64,000 nucleotides of DNA, taken from assembly GCA_002255905.1 (NCBI GenBank), contig NKIN01000005.1, positions 186,001-250,000 on the forward strand. The letters are read 5' to 3'. Below are positions 40,739-50,461 of the stretch, piece after piece; position 1 is the stretch's first letter, and each line of letters opens with the position of its first letter. The notes under the pieces are model-generated. The model was not told the DNA's origin and searched no databases. It saw nothing but the letters and a program-made list of their open reading frames with translations. Source of the DNA: Burkholderiales bacterium PBB1 (GTDB lineage: Bacteria > Pseudomonadota > Gammaproteobacteria > Burkholderiales > Burkholderiaceae_C). The translations under genes and the position numbers were made by a program.

Positions 40739-41512
40739 ATGGCGTTGTCATTGACACAAAAGCTCCAGCGCACCGTGGTTCGCACGGCAGCCGGCCCGCT
40801 CATTGCCGCGCTGGTGGGGGCAATCGCTGCGATCGCGCCTGCGCACGCCGGCGAAGCCGAGATCCGCAAGGCGCTGGCCGAACGGCTGGCCGATCTGGGC
40901 AAGGTCGATGAAGTCACGAAGTCGCCGATCTCGGGCCTGTACGAGGTGCGCGTCGGCACCGAGATCTACTACACCGACGACAACGGCAACTACCTGATCG
41001 AAGGCCAGTTGCTGGACACCAAGACCCGCACCAACCTCACCGAAGCGCGCGTGGCGAAGCTCACCGCGATCGACTTCGCCAGCCTGCCGCTGAAGGACGC
41101 GATCGTCTCGAAGCAAGGCGATGGCAGCCGCAAGCTGGTGGTGTTTGCCGATCCGAACTGTGGCTACTGCAAGCGCTTCGAGCGCGAAGCCCGCGCTGCC
41201 AAGAACGTCACCATCTACACCTTCCTGTACCCGATCCTCGGCAACGACTCGGTGGACAAGTCGCGCAACATCTGGTGCGCCAAGGACCGTGGCAAGGTCT
41301 GGGCCGACTGGATGGTCGACGGCACGCTGCCGCCGAAGATGATGGGTGACTGCGACATCTCGGCGCTGCAGCGCAATGCGGCACTCGGGCGCAAGCACAA
41401 GGTCAATGGCACACCCGCCCTGGTGTTCGAGGACGGCAAACGTGTGCCGGGCGCGATGAGCCTCGGTGACCTCGAGAAGCAGCTGCTGGCCTCTGCGAAG
41501 AATCCCGGTTGA
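40739..41512 (+). CDS. dsbC: Thiol:disulfide interchange protein DsbC
   Basis: DsbC is the periplasmic disulfide isomerase. The 257-residue precursor has a signal peptide (basic start, hydrophobic core around residues 15-35, cut after AHA), an N-terminal dimerisation domain (SPISGLYEVRVGTEIYYTDD, GNYLIEGQLLDTKTRTNLTE) and a thioredoxin domain with the active site C141-G-Y-C144 in FADPNCGYCKRFE. The cis-Pro loop is NGTPALVF. Its reductant DsbD is not in view. The stop overlaps the next start (TTGA). Confidence 0.95.
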   Translation: MALSLTQKLQRTVVRTAAGPLIAALVGAIAAIAPAHAGEAEIRKALAERLADLGKVDEVTKSPISGLYEVRVGTEIYYTDDNGNYLIEGQLLDTKTRTNLTEARVAKLTAIDFASLPLKDAIVSKQGDGSRKLVVFADPNCGYCKRFEREARAAKNVTIYTFLYPILGNDSVDKSRNIWCAKDRGKVWADWMVDGTLPPKMMGDCDISALQRNAALGRKHKVNGTPALVFEDGKRVPGAMSLGDLEKQLLASAKNPG

Positions 41513-42774
41513 TCCCGCAACTGCAAGACTTCTTCGATTTCGAGCCCACGCACGCGGAGGCGTTGCGCCGGCTCGACGCGGTGCATCCGGGCGAGTACGC
41601 CCGCACCCGCAATGCGCTCGATGGAGCGGTCACCGGGCTCTCGCCTTACTTCACCCACGGCGTGATCGGCATGCGCAGTGCCGTGGCCCGCGTGATGCAA
41701 AAGCACCGGCTGGGGTACGAGGACAAGCTGATGTTCGAGTTCGCCTGGCGCGAGTTCTTTCACCATGTGTGGACGCGGTGCGGTGAGCAGGTGCTGAGCG
41801 ACATGCGGCCTGGCGCAGTGTGGCCCGGTGTCTACGCGTCCGACGTGCCAGCGGATCTGCGTGCAGGCCGCACTGGCGTGCCGGTGATCGACACCGCCGT
41901 GCGTCAGCTCTACGCCACGGGCTACCTGCACAACCATGCCCGCATGTGGCTCGCCAGCTACGCGGTGCACCTGCGCAAGGTGCATTGGCGTGCCGGCGCC
42001 GACTGGATGATCGGCCACCTGCTCGATGGCGACGTGCCGAGCAATCATCTGAGCTGGCAATGGGTGGCCGGCACCTTTTCCAGCAAGCCTTATCTGTTCA
42101 ACGCAGACAACGTGGCGAAGTACGCCCCACGTGGTGGTGACAAGGGCTGGCGGGGCCAAGGGACCGTGATCGATCAGGACTACGAGGCGCTGGAGCGCAT
42201 CGCGCGGAAGGAGGGCGACGTCGGGCCTGAGCCGGGCCTGCACGAAGGCGTGAGCGAGCCTGCGCTGTGGGCGGCGCCGCATGCCGACTGGGTGACCGAG
42301 GCCACGCAGCCGCTGCGCGCCAGCGCGGTGCCGCGACAGCGCGAGATCGAACTGATCACACCCTGGGCCATGGGCGAGCGCGAAGGCGGTGCGGGTGCTG
42401 GCGCGGGTGGCCCGTGGCGGCTGGGCGTGATCCACACGCCGTCGCATGCCTTGCTGCCCTGGAGCGAGGCCCGCTGGCGCTGGGTGCTTCGGCGGATGGG
42501 GCAGGTCACCGATGCGGTGTTCGTCGGCGATCTGACGTCATCCGTGCCCTGGAAGACGGGCGCGCCGACCTGGCCGGGGCCGGGCCGGGTGACGGCGGTG
42601 CGGGCCCCGATGCCGGGCTACGACGCTGCGCTCGGTGCGCTGGCGACCTTGCAGAACCCACCACGACTGCTGCCCAACCCCGAGGCGATGTGCCGCTCGT
42701 TCAGCGTGTTCTACGAGAGTGTCAAGCGACAATCACGCTCGCTTCAGACGCAGTTGAACGGAGAGCTTTTTTGA
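41509..42774 (+). CDS. Photolyase/cryptochrome-like FAD-binding protein without N-terminal antenna domain
   Basis: A 421-residue protein. Residues 1-235 match the FAD-binding helical domain of photolyases: FAWREFFHHVW, GVPVIDTAVRQLYATGYLHN, ARMWLASY, WMIGHLLDGDVPSNHLSWQW. The usual N-terminal α/β antenna domain is missing. Instead, after a linker, the C-terminal 150 residues look like an α/β unit (RLGVIHTPSHALLPWSEARW, TDAVFVGDL). Repair of DNA damage by light is possible but not shown. Translation probably starts at TTG 41509, overlapping the dsbC stop; its own stop overlaps the next TTG start. Confidence 0.85.
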   Translation: MIPQLQDFFDFEPTHAEALRRLDAVHPGEYARTRNALDGAVTGLSPYFTHGVIGMRSAVARVMQKHRLGYEDKLMFEFAWREFFHHVWTRCGEQVLSDMRPGAVWPGVYASDVPADLRAGRTGVPVIDTAVRQLYATGYLHNHARMWLASYAVHLRKVHWRAGADWMIGHLLDGDVPSNHLSWQWVAGTFSSKPYLFNADNVAKYAPRGGDKGWRGQGTVIDQDYEALERIARKEGDVGPEPGLHEGVSEPALWAAPHADWVTEATQPLRASAVPRQREIELITPWAMGEREGGAGAGAGGPWRLGVIHTPSHALLPWSEARWRWVLRRMGQVTDAVFVGDLTSSVPWKTGAPTWPGPGRVTAVRAPMPGYDAALGALATLQNPPRLLPNPEAMCRSFSVFYESVKRQSRSLQTQLNGELF

Positions 42775-43235
42775 GCAGTACCCCCCAGGCCACGTTGACG
42801 CCGGCTTCGACGAATCAGCCGGACCGGGCCACCTTGCGCCTGGCCTATGCGGGTCTGCTGCCTTTCGTGATCGGCGCGCTGCTGTTGTGGATCGTGCGAC
42901 CCGACGCGCATCCGTACGTTGCCGCGGCCCTGTCGGCGTATGCCGGCGTGATCGTCTCGTTCCTCGGCGGTATCCACTGGGGTTTCGGCTTTCGCGCGCA
43001 GCCACCAGACCCGTCGCGCTTCGTCTGGGGTGTCGTGCCGTCGCTGGTGGCGTGGGTGGCGGTGGTGATGCCTGCTTACGCCGGCCTGGTGGTGCTGGGC
43101 GTGATGCTGGTGGTGTGCTACCTCGTCGATCGCCGTGTCTACCCGGTGCACATGTCGGCCGCCTGGCTGATCCTGCGTTTCCGCCTCACCGTCGTGGCCA
43201 GCCTCGCCTGCTTCATCGGCGCGGCCGGCAGTTGA
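42771..43235 (+). CDS. DUF3429 family membrane protein
   Basis: A 154-residue protein with four or five helices: LAYAGLLPFVIGALLLWIV, ALSAYAGVIVSFLGGIHWGF, FVWGVVPSLVAWVAVVMP and YAGLVVLGVMLVVCYLVD. YAGVIVSFLGGIHWG is the DUF3429 hallmark. TTG 42771 overlaps the preceding stop and has GGAG (42760-42763) at normal distance. The family often sits next to photolyase genes, so a link with light or DNA repair is inferred from neighbourhood. Confidence 0.88.
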   Translation: MSSTPQATLTPASTNQPDRATLRLAYAGLLPFVIGALLLWIVRPDAHPYVAAALSAYAGVIVSFLGGIHWGFGFRAQPPDPSRFVWGVVPSLVAWVAVVMPAYAGLVVLGVMLVVCYLVDRRVYPVHMSAAWLILRFRLTVVASLACFIGAAGS

Positions 43236-43250
43236 TCGGCGCGACAGGCC

Positions 43251-44087
43251 ATGCCCGAAGGCCCGGAAATCCGCCGTGCGGCGCAAGCGGTGCACCGTGG
43301 CATTGCCGGCCAGCCACTGCGGATGACGCTGGCGCACCCCGTGCTGGCGCCGATGGAACATGCGCTGCGCGGCGCCACCGTCGAGTCGGTGAGCGCCCGT
43401 TCCAAGGCGATGCTCACCCGCTTTTCTACCGGCGACGTGCTGTATTCGCACAACCAGCTGTACGGTGTATGGGTGGTCGACCGGCCCGATGAACCGTTGC
43501 GCGCGCGTGCCATTCGGTTGGTGCTGGAGGCGCCTTCACAGCGTGCGGTGCTGTACAGCGCGACCGATTTCGCCTGGCTGCGCCACGGCGAGGAAGACGC
43601 CCACCCGTACATCGCGAAGCTCGGCCCCGAGGTGCTCGACGATGCGACCAGCGCGCGCGACATCGCCGCTCGGCTGGCGCAGTTTCCGCGCCGCCGCATC
43701 GCCGATGCGCTGCTCGATCAGCAGGTGCTGGCTGGCCTCGGCAACTACCTGCGCAGCGAGATCGCCTTCGTTGCCAAGCTGAACCCGTGGCGGCGCCTGG
43801 GTGAGCTCGGCGATACCGAACGGCACCGGCTGGCCAAGGCGGTGCGCGACATCAGCCACCGCAGTTTTCGCACCGATGGGGTGTGCGTGCCGATGCTGCT
43901 GTACCGCGCGCGTCGCCAGCAGGGATTCGACTTCGAGGCAGCGCGATTCTTCGTCTTCGACCGTGCCCAGCAGCCCTGCCGAGAATGCGGTGCGGCCATC
44001 GAGCGCGCCATGGTCGGTGGGCGCAAGCTGTTCGTCTGCATCGCCTGCCAGAGCGTGTTTCCGCTGCCCGATGAACTGCGGCACTGA
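43251..44087 (+). CDS. nei: Endonuclease VIII (Nei) DNA glycosylase/AP lyase
   Basis: Nei removes oxidised pyrimidines and nicks the abasic site. The 278-residue protein starts MPEGPEIRRAA, with the catalytic Pro2 and Glu3 exposed after Met removal. It has the helix-two-turn-helix region (IADALLDQQVLAGLGNYLRSE) and a C-terminal zinc finger (CRECG, then CIACQ). The Nei subtype rather than MutM is supported by PEGPEIRR and by the loop sequence. It lies after a photolyase-like gene, so the area groups DNA repair functions. Confidence 0.93.
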   Translation: MPEGPEIRRAAQAVHRGIAGQPLRMTLAHPVLAPMEHALRGATVESVSARSKAMLTRFSTGDVLYSHNQLYGVWVVDRPDEPLRARAIRLVLEAPSQRAVLYSATDFAWLRHGEEDAHPYIAKLGPEVLDDATSARDIAARLAQFPRRRIADALLDQQVLAGLGNYLRSEIAFVAKLNPWRRLGELGDTERHRLAKAVRDISHRSFRTDGVCVPMLLYRARRQQGFDFEAARFFVFDRAQQPCRECGAAIERAMVGGRKLFVCIACQSVFPLPDELRH

Positions 44088-44130
44088 CACTGCGACATCG
44101 AACACTCACCGACCTGCTGTTGATACGCCC

Positions 44131-45930
44131 ATGATTTCCTACCGCATTGAACTCCACGATCCGAACGCCCATCTGTACCGCGTCACGCTGACCGTGCCCC
44201 AACCGGCTGCCCGGCAGCGGCTGAGCCTGCCGGTGTGGATTCCGGGCAGCTACCTGGTGCGCGAATTCGCCCGCCACCTGAGCGGGCTCGAAGCCACGCA
44301 GGGTGGCCGCGTGGCGTCGCGCCCTGTGCCGTTGACGCAGCTCGACAAAGCGACCTGGCAGGCCGAGTGCAGCGCGCGCGGTGCGCTCGTGGTGACGTAC
44401 CTGGTCTATGCCTTCGACACCTCGGTGCGTGCCGCCTTCCTGGATGCGCAGCGCGGCTTCTTCAACGGCACCAGCGTGTGTCTGCGTGTCGAAGGGCGCG
44501 AGGCCGAGCCGCACCGCATCGAGCTGCGCTCGCTGCCGCGCGGTTGGGAGGTCGCGACCTCGATGCAGGCGATCGGCGCTGCGGCGTTCGAAGCCTCCGA
44601 CTACGACGAACTGGTCGATCACCCGTTCGAATTGGGCCGCTTCTGGCGTGGCCAATTCAAGGCCCACGGTGTCCCGCATGAACTGGTGGTGGCCGGTGCG
44701 CTGCCCGACTTCGACAGCGCCCGGCTGCTGGCCGACACGAAACGCATCTGCGAGACCGAGATCGCGTTCTGGCACGGCGACACGCCGAAGCGCACGGAGA
44801 TTCCGTTCCAGCGCTATGTGTTCATGCTGAATTGTGTCGACGATGGCTATGGCGGGCTGGAGCACCGTGCCAGCACGGCCCTGATCGCATCGCGCCGCGA
44901 CCTGCCGCGGATGGCTGCTGCCCATGTGGCCCGGGGGGCGCGCCCCGAAGAAAAGAGCGACAGCTACGTGACGTTGCTGGGCCTGATCAGCCACGAGTAT
45001 TTCCATACCTGGAACGTCAAGCGCCTGAAGCCGCGTGACTTCGCGCCGCTGGACTACACCCGCGAGAACTACACCGAGCTGCTGTGGTTCTTCGAGGGCT
45101 TCACGTCCTACTACGACGACCTGCTGCTGCGCCGAGCGGGGCTGATCGACGACGCACGTTACCTGAAGGCGGTGGCCAAGACCGTGACCAGCGTGCTCGG
45201 CATGCCAGGGCGGCAGGTGCAGAGCGTGGCGCAGGCCAGCTTCGATGCCTGGGTGAAGTACTACCGCAGCGATGAGAACACCCCGAACGCGACCATCAGC
45301 TACTACACCAAGGGATCGCTGGTCGCACTGGCGTTGGACCTGAGCCTGCGCTCTGCAGGATCACGCCGCGCGGCCACGCTCGATGCCGTGATGCGCGGCC
45401 TCTGGGCACGCAGCGTCGGTGGCCCGATCTCCGAGGGCGACGTGGTCGACGTGCTGCGCGAGGTCGCCGGCCCGGCGCAGGCCGAGGCGCTGACCCGCCA
45501 GCTGCACGAGTGGGTACACGGCACGCGCGACCTGCCGCTGAAGGATCTGCTTCAGCGCTTCGGCGTGCAATGGCAGACGCCTCCGGCCACGCTGACCCAG
45601 CGCCTGGGCATGCGTGTCAGCGAAAGCGCGCTGACCGGCATCAAGGTCACCCATGTGCTGCGCGGGGGTGCTGCCGAGCGCGCCGGGCTGTCGGCTGGAG
45701 ACGAGGTGCTGGCGTTCGGCGACTGGCGGCTGCGCCGGCTCGACGATTTGCTGCGGCTGCTGACGCCCGGTCAGCCGGGCGTGCTGCTGGTGTCGCGCGA
45801 TCAGCGCCTGCTCAGGCTGTCGATCGATGTGCCCGATGCCACCGTGCCAGCCGGTGTGGTCGGTCTGATGGCCGACACCCAGGCCCCTCGAGCCGCGCTC
45901 GCGCTGCGCAGCGCCTGGCTGGGCGCCTGA
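44131..45930 (+). CDS. M61 family metallopeptidase with PDZ domain
   Basis: A 599-residue aminopeptidase of the glycyl aminopeptidase family M61. The N-terminal β-domain (YRIELHDPNAHLYRVTLTV, VWIPGSYLVREFARH) precedes the zinc site HEYFH near residue 288 in LISHEYFHTWNVKRLKP, with a third ligand Glu in LLWFFEGFTSYYDDLLL. The C-terminal PDZ domain is seen in GIKVTHVLRGGAAERAGLSA, with GDEVLAF. No signal peptide is evident, so the enzyme is probably cytoplasmic. Confidence 0.92.
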   Translation: MISYRIELHDPNAHLYRVTLTVPQPAARQRLSLPVWIPGSYLVREFARHLSGLEATQGGRVASRPVPLTQLDKATWQAECSARGALVVTYLVYAFDTSVRAAFLDAQRGFFNGTSVCLRVEGREAEPHRIELRSLPRGWEVATSMQAIGAAAFEASDYDELVDHPFELGRFWRGQFKAHGVPHELVVAGALPDFDSARLLADTKRICETEIAFWHGDTPKRTEIPFQRYVFMLNCVDDGYGGLEHRASTALIASRRDLPRMAAAHVARGARPEEKSDSYVTLLGLISHEYFHTWNVKRLKPRDFAPLDYTRENYTELLWFFEGFTSYYDDLLLRRAGLIDDARYLKAVAKTVTSVLGMPGRQVQSVAQASFDAWVKYYRSDENTPNATISYYTKGSLVALALDLSLRSAGSRRAATLDAVMRGLWARSVGGPISEGDVVDVLREVAGPAQAEALTRQLHEWVHGTRDLPLKDLLQRFGVQWQTPPATLTQRLGMRVSESALTGIKVTHVLRGGAAERAGLSAGDEVLAFGDWRLRRLDDLLRLLTPGQPGVLLVSRDQRLLRLSIDVPDATVPAGVVGLMADTQAPRAALALRSAWLGA

Positions 45931-45938
45931 CACCCGCG

Positions 45939-47114
45939 ATGCCCTCCACGGCGCAAGCCCCGGTGGCCGGCCGCAGGCGGATCGCGGGCCGCGTGGCGCT
46001 CGTGGCCGCCGTTCTGGTGATGCACGCCTGCGTGATGCGCAGCATCAACGACAGCGTCATCGATTTCGACCAGGGCAAGAAGCCGGCGCGTATCGAGCTG
46101 GTGGCGGTGCGTGACATGGCGTTCAGCACCCCGCCCGCATCTGCAGCCGAACCGCCGCCACCGGCCCCTGTGGCACCACCGCTGCGACCCCCGCGGCAGG
46201 CCACCCCGGTGGTGGCGGCGGCATCGGCCCCGTCGGCGGCCTCGGCTCCTGCACTTGCATCTGCATTGGGTCCGGTGCCAGCAGCAGTGCCTGCCGAGCT
46301 GCCCGCGAGCGCGCCCGAGCCTGCAGCCTCTGCCCCGGCTGAACCCGCAGTGGCTGCAGCTGCAGAGCCTGCGGCATCTCGCCCTGCAGTGGCTTCAGCG
46401 GCGGCGCCCGCATCTGCAGCCGCATCGGCACCCACGCCAGAAGCCTTTGACTGGCCACCCTCCACCCGCATCACCTACGAGCTGACCGGCAACTACCGCG
46501 GCGAGGTCTACGGCAGCGCGCAGGTCGATTGGGTGCGTGTCGGCGAGCGCTACCAGGTGCACCTCGATGTGGTGGTCGGCGCCTCGTTCGCGCCGCTGTA
46601 CTCGCGCCGCATGAGCAGCGACGGGCGCCTGAGCGACGCCGGGCTGGTGCCCGAGCGCTACGACGAGGAAAGCAAGGCCGCCTTCAAGGACCGCAAGCGC
46701 GCCAGCGTCACGCTCGAGCCGGAGTCGGTGCTGCTCAACAACGGCCAGCGCGTCGAGCGTGTGCCTGGCGTGCAGGACACGGCCAGTCAGTTCGTGCAGC
46801 TCACCTACCTGTTCACGCGGCAGCCGCAGTTGCTGCGGCCGGGCGGCACGATCGAGTTGCCGCTGGCCCTGCCGCGCCGCATGAGTGTGTGGACCTACGA
46901 CATCCGCGAGTCGGAGCCGGTGTACACGCCCATCGGGCCGATCGACGCGATCCCGTTGCAGCCTCGCCGCGAGTCGCGCAAGGGCGATGAGCTGTCGGCC
47001 ACCGTCTGGTTCGCGCCCAGCCTGAAGTACCTGCCGGTGCGCATCCGCATCCAGCAGGACACCGAGACCTACATCGACCTGATGATCAAGCGGCGGCCGC
47101 AGTTGGTGGAATAG
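45939..47114 (+). CDS. DUF3108 domain protein with Ala/Pro-rich linker
   Basis: A 391-residue protein with one N-terminal helix (IAGRVALVAAVLVMHACVM), a long Ala/Pro/Ser-rich segment (about residues 65-165) and a β-rich C-terminal DUF3108 domain (ITYELTGNYRGEVYGSAQVD, LSDAGLVPERYDEE, QFVQLTYLFTRQP, LPVRIRIQQDTETYIDL). The linker likely spans part of the periplasm. DUF3108 proteins occur in many proteobacteria, often beside outer membrane genes; the role is unknown. The start lies nine bases after the peptidase stop. Confidence 0.85.
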   Translation: MPSTAQAPVAGRRRIAGRVALVAAVLVMHACVMRSINDSVIDFDQGKKPARIELVAVRDMAFSTPPASAAEPPPPAPVAPPLRPPRQATPVVAAASAPSAASAPALASALGPVPAAVPAELPASAPEPAASAPAEPAVAAAAEPAASRPAVASAAAPASAAASAPTPEAFDWPPSTRITYELTGNYRGEVYGSAQVDWVRVGERYQVHLDVVVGASFAPLYSRRMSSDGRLSDAGLVPERYDEESKAAFKDRKRASVTLEPESVLLNNGQRVERVPGVQDTASQFVQLTYLFTRQPQLLRPGGTIELPLALPRRMSVWTYDIRESEPVYTPIGPIDAIPLQPRRESRKGDELSATVWFAPSLKYLPVRIRIQQDTETYIDLMIKRRPQLVE

Positions 47115-47118
47115 AGCC

Positions 47119-47190
47119 CCCCAGTCGCTGCGCTCCTGCCCCTGAGGGGCGTCGTCCGCCTTGGGGCGGCCCGGCGGCGGACAGGCCCTC
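47119..47190. repeat. Interspersed palindromic GC-rich element (one copy)
   Basis: Two adjacent hairpins: GCCCC(TGA)GGGGC at 47138-47150 and GTCCGCC (47154-47160) with GGCGGAC (47176-47182). The run resembles the short repeat that recurs between genes in Burkholderiales genomes (containing 'CTTGGGGCGGCCC'). Only one copy is seen in this window. It may act as a terminator for the DUF3108 gene. Confidence 0.55.
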
Positions 47191-47249
47191 CATTCGCTTT
47201 GCCGCTGTCGCTACAGTTGAACTGCAGCAAGCCCCTACGGAGAACCGCC

Positions 47250-48038
47250 ATGCCCCTCGAATTCATCCTCGTCGACACCGTGGGAGACGGCCCGCTGAAG
47301 ACCGGGCTGATCACGCTGAACCGGCCCAAGCAGCTCAATGCGCTGAACGATGGCCTGATGAGCGAGCTCGGCGCGGCGCTGCAGGCCTTCGATGCCGACG
47401 AGGGCATCGGCTGCATCGTCATCACCGGCAGCGAGAAAGCCTTTGCAGCCGGCGCCGACATTGGCGCGATGGCGACGCTCACCTACATGGAGGCCTACAA
47501 GGGCGACTTCATCACCCGCAACTGGGAGGCACTGAAGAGCGTCAGAAAGCCGGTGATCGCGGCGGTGGCCGGCTTTGCGCTGGGGGGCGGTTGCGAGCTG
47601 GCGATGATGTGCGACGTCATCATCGCCGCCGACACCGCCAAGTTCGGCCAACCCGAGATCAAGCTCGGCATCATCCCGGGCGCCGGCGGCACGCAGCGCC
47701 TGCCGCGTGCGGTGGGCAAGGCCAAGGCGATGGACCTGGTGCTCACCGGCCGCATGATGGATGCGGCCGAGGCCGAACGCGCCGGCCTGGTGTCACGCGT
47801 GGTGCCGGCGGCCGACCTGCTCACCGTTGCGTTGGCCGCTGCGCAAAACATCTGCGAATTCAGCGGCCCGAGCGTGATGATGGCCAAGGAGTGCGTCAAC
47901 CGCGCGTTCGAAGGCTCGCTCTCCGACGGCGTCAGCCACGAGCGCCGGATGTTTCATTCGCTGTTCGCGACAGAAGACCAGAAAGAAGGCATGGACGCCT
48001 TCGTGAACAAGCGCAAGCCCGTGTTCAAGCAGCGCTGA
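47250..48038 (+). CDS. Enoyl-CoA hydratase
   Basis: A 262-residue crotonase-family enzyme that adds water to trans-2-enoyl-CoA in β-oxidation. Oxyanion-hole and catalytic regions are clear: [38 protein letters not shown] (with the Glu), and [20 protein letters not shown] with the second Glu. ACGGAGA precedes ATG 47250. It meets lysS head-on with only six bases between stops. Which acyl chain or pathway it serves cannot be told here. Confidence 0.94.
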   Translation: MPLEFILVDTVGDGPLKTGLITLNRPKQLNALNDGLMSELGAALQAFDADEGIGCIVITGSEKAFAAGADIGAMATLTYMEAYKGDFITRNWEALKSVRKPVIAAVAGFALGGGCELAMMCDVIIAADTAKFGQPEIKLGIIPGAGGTQRLPRAVGKAKAMDLVLTGRMMDAAEAERAGLVSRVVPAADLLTVALAAAQNICEFSGPSVMMAKECVNRAFEGSLSDGVSHERRMFHSLFATEDQKEGMDAFVNKRKPVFKQR

Positions 48039-48044
48039 GCGGCC

Positions 48045-49607
48045 TCACGATTCCTTTCTGAGAGACGGGAACAGGATCACGTCGCGGATGCTCGGGCTGT
48101 CGGTGATTAGCATCATCAGCCGGTCGATGCCGATGCCGCAGCCGCCGGTGGGGGGCATGCCGATTTCAAGGGCGCGGATGAAATCGGCGTCGTAGTACAT
48201 CGCTTCCTCGTCGCCGGCGTCCTTGTTGGCCATTTGCTTTTTGAAGCGTTCTGCCTGGTCTTCGGCGTCGTTCAACTCGGAAAAGCCGTTGGCGTATTCG
48301 CGGCCGGTGATGAACAGCTCGAAGCGCTCGGTGATCGACGGGTCGGTGTCCGACGCGCGGGCCAATGGGCTCACCTCGACCGGGTAGTCGATGATGAAGG
48401 TCGGGTTCCACAGCTGTTCTTCGACCACGGCTTCAAACAGGCCGAACTGCAGCTCGGGCAGCTTCCAGTGGGCGGGCGGTTCTTCGCCCAGGGCCTTCAG
48501 CTTGGCGTGCAGCACGGTGGCATTGCTGGCTTCTTCGGTGCTGAGGCCGGCGTAGGCGACCAGTGAATCGCGCACCGTCAGCCGTGCAAAAGGGGCGTCC
48601 AGATCGACCGTCTTGCCGCCATAAGTGAGTGTGGCCGAGCCCGTGGCGCCGCGCGCGGCGTGGCGCAGCACCTGCTCGGTGTAGTCCATCAGGTCGTGGT
48701 GGTTCCAGTACGCGGCGTAGAACTCCATCATCGTGAATTCGGGGTTGTGCCGAACGCTGATGCCTTCGTTGCGGAAGCTGCGGTTGATCTCGAACACGCG
48801 TTCGAAGCCGCCCACGATCAGCCGCTTCAGGTACAGCTCGGGCGCGATGCGCAGGAACATCTGCTGGTCGAGCGCGTTGTGGTGGGTGACGAAGGGCTTG
48901 GCGTTGGCGCCGCCCGGGATCGGGTGCAGCATCGGCGTTTCGACTTCCATGAAGCCGTGATCGACCATGAACTGGCGGATCGAGCTCAGCGCCTTGCTGC
49001 GCGCGGTGAAGCGGGCGCGGGCCGCGTCGTCGGTGATGAGGTCGACGTAGCGCTGGCGGTACTTCTGTTCCTGGTCGGTCATGCCGTGGAACTTGTCGGG
49101 CAGCGGGCGCAGGCTCTTGGTCAACAGGCGCAGCGTGGTCACGCGCACCGACAGCTCGCCGGTCTTGGTCTTGAAGAGCGTGCCCACCGCGCCGAGGATG
49201 TCGCCCAGATCCCAGTGCTTGAAGGCGTCGTAGACGGTTTCGCCCAGCGCGTCCTTGGTGACGAAAAGCTGGATGCGCCCGCCGGTGGTGCCCAAAGAGC
49301 CGTCTTGCAGCGTGCCGAAACTGGCCTTGCCCATCACCCGCTTCAGCAGCATCCGGCCGGCCACGCTGACCGTGAGGTTCAGTGCCTCGAGTTCCTCGTT
49401 GCTGCGCTCGCCGTACGCCGCGACCAGCTCGGCAGCGTGGTTCGCGGGCTTGAAGTCGTTCGGGAAGGCGACCCCTCCACCGGCCTGCGCCGATGCGCGG
49501 ATCGCGGCCAGCTTTTCTCGGCGCTCTGTGATCAGCTGGTTCTCGTCTGCCGCTGTGCTGGCGGTGGCAGGTGAGGTCGGCGCGGAAGGGGCGTGGTCTG
49601 CGGTCAT
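48045..49607 (-). CDS. lysS: Lysyl-tRNA synthetase, class II
   Basis: LysS charges tRNA-Lys. The 520-residue protein has the N-terminal anticodon-binding OB fold ([20 protein letters not shown]) and the class II core: motif 2 in [20 protein letters not shown] and motif 3 in [20 protein letters not shown]. The start ATG at 49607 ([10 protein letters not shown]) was chosen because the region before it is not LysS-like; the first 30 residues are a disordered extension common in this group. Upstream is a 175-base gap, then the divergent polysaccharide cluster. Confidence 0.97.
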   Translation of the reverse strand: MTADHAPSAPTSPATASTAADENQLITERREKLAAIRASAQAGGGVAFPNDFKPANHAAELVAAYGERSNEELEALNLTVSVAGRMLLKRVMGKASFGTLQDGSLGTTGGRIQLFVTKDALGETVYDAFKHWDLGDILGAVGTLFKTKTGELSVRVTTLRLLTKSLRPLPDKFHGMTDQEQKYRQRYVDLITDDAARARFTARSKALSSIRQFMVDHGFMEVETPMLHPIPGGANAKPFVTHHNALDQQMFLRIAPELYLKRLIVGGFERVFEINRSFRNEGISVRHNPEFTMMEFYAAYWNHHDLMDYTEQVLRHAARGATGSATLTYGGKTVDLDAPFARLTVRDSLVAYAGLSTEEASNATVLHAKLKALGEEPPAHWKLPELQFGLFEAVVEEQLWNPTFIIDYPVEVSPLARASDTDPSITERFELFITGREYANGFSELNDAEDQAERFKKQMANKDAGDEEAMYYDADFIRALEIGMPPTGGCGIGIDRLMMLITDSPSIRDVILFPSLRKES

Positions 49608-49782
49608 GGGGACGATGGTGGGGGCGGTCGTTGATTTTAGGTTGTGGGCTTTGGGCTCTAGAGGGTGGCTACCGCGCCTAAAATCCGCCAAATGTTCAAA
49701 CACGTCCTTGCCGACACTGCGCGATGACCGATCGCGCTGGCGCTCTGGGTAGGCCCTGCCGCCGGGATCGGCGCGCACGCCG

Positions 49783-50370
49783 ATGGGGCTGATACACCCG
49801 ACCGCGGTGATCGACCCGGGGGCGCAACTCGGCGCCGGCACCCGCGTGTCTCACTTCGCGCACGTGTGCGCAGGGGCCCGCATCGGCGCCGACTGCGCAC
49901 TGGGCCAGGGCGTCTACATCGGCAACGAAGTCAGCATCGGCCGCAACGTCAACATCCAGAACAACGTGTCGGTCTACGACGCGGTGACGCTTGAAGATGA
50001 TGTGTTCTGTGGCCCGAGCGTGGTGTTCACCAATGTGTTCAACCCGCGCGCTGCGGTGTCGCGAGATGCCGAACTGTGCAAGACGCTGATCCGCCAGGGC
50101 GCCACGCTCGGCGCGAATTGCACCGTGGTCTGCGGCACCACCATCGGCCGCTACGCCTTCATCGGTGCGGGGGCGGTTGTCAGCCGCAATGTCCCGGATT
50201 ACGCGCTGGTGGTCGGCGTGCCGGCACGCCAGATCGGCTGGATGAGCCGGCATGGCGAGCCGCTGACCCTGCCGCTCAAGGGCGATGGCGTCGCGTCGTG
50301 TCCGGCCACGGGCGAGCGGTATGTGCTGCGCGACGGGGTGTGTTGTCTGGCGGCGGAAGCGCTGGCGTAA
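49783..50370 (+). CDS. Hexapeptide-repeat N-acetyltransferase (WbpD-like)
   Basis: A 195-residue left-handed β-helix acyltransferase with repeated (I/V/L)GxxxxI-type turns ([40 protein letters not shown]). Trimeric enzymes like this acetylate amino sugars on a nucleotide; the best fit is UDP-2-acetamido-3-amino-2,3-dideoxy-glucuronate N-acetyltransferase WbpD, but its partners (WbpB/WbpE) are not seen in the window. Cysteines at the C-terminus ([18 protein letters not shown]) resemble a small zinc-type tail. It opens the polysaccharide cluster. Confidence 0.82.
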   Translation: MGLIHPTAVIDPGAQLGAGTRVSHFAHVCAGARIGADCALGQGVYIGNEVSIGRNVNIQNNVSVYDAVTLEDDVFCGPSVVFTNVFNPRAAVSRDAELCKTLIRQGATLGANCTVVCGTTIGRYAFIGAGAVVSRNVPDYALVVGVPARQIGWMSRHGEPLTLPLKGDGVASCPATGERYVLRDGVCCLAAEALA

Positions 50371-50461
50371 CGTATTGACATACGTGTTCAACCTTGGTCG
50401 TTCTGCTGGACGATCTGCCGATTTCATTTCTTGCGCACCAACGGCAATTGACTAACTAACT

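Noticed and set aside
49608-49841. Longer start for lysS
   Set aside because: The 78 extra residues do not resemble any LysS and extend across the divergent start of the acetyltransferase gene.
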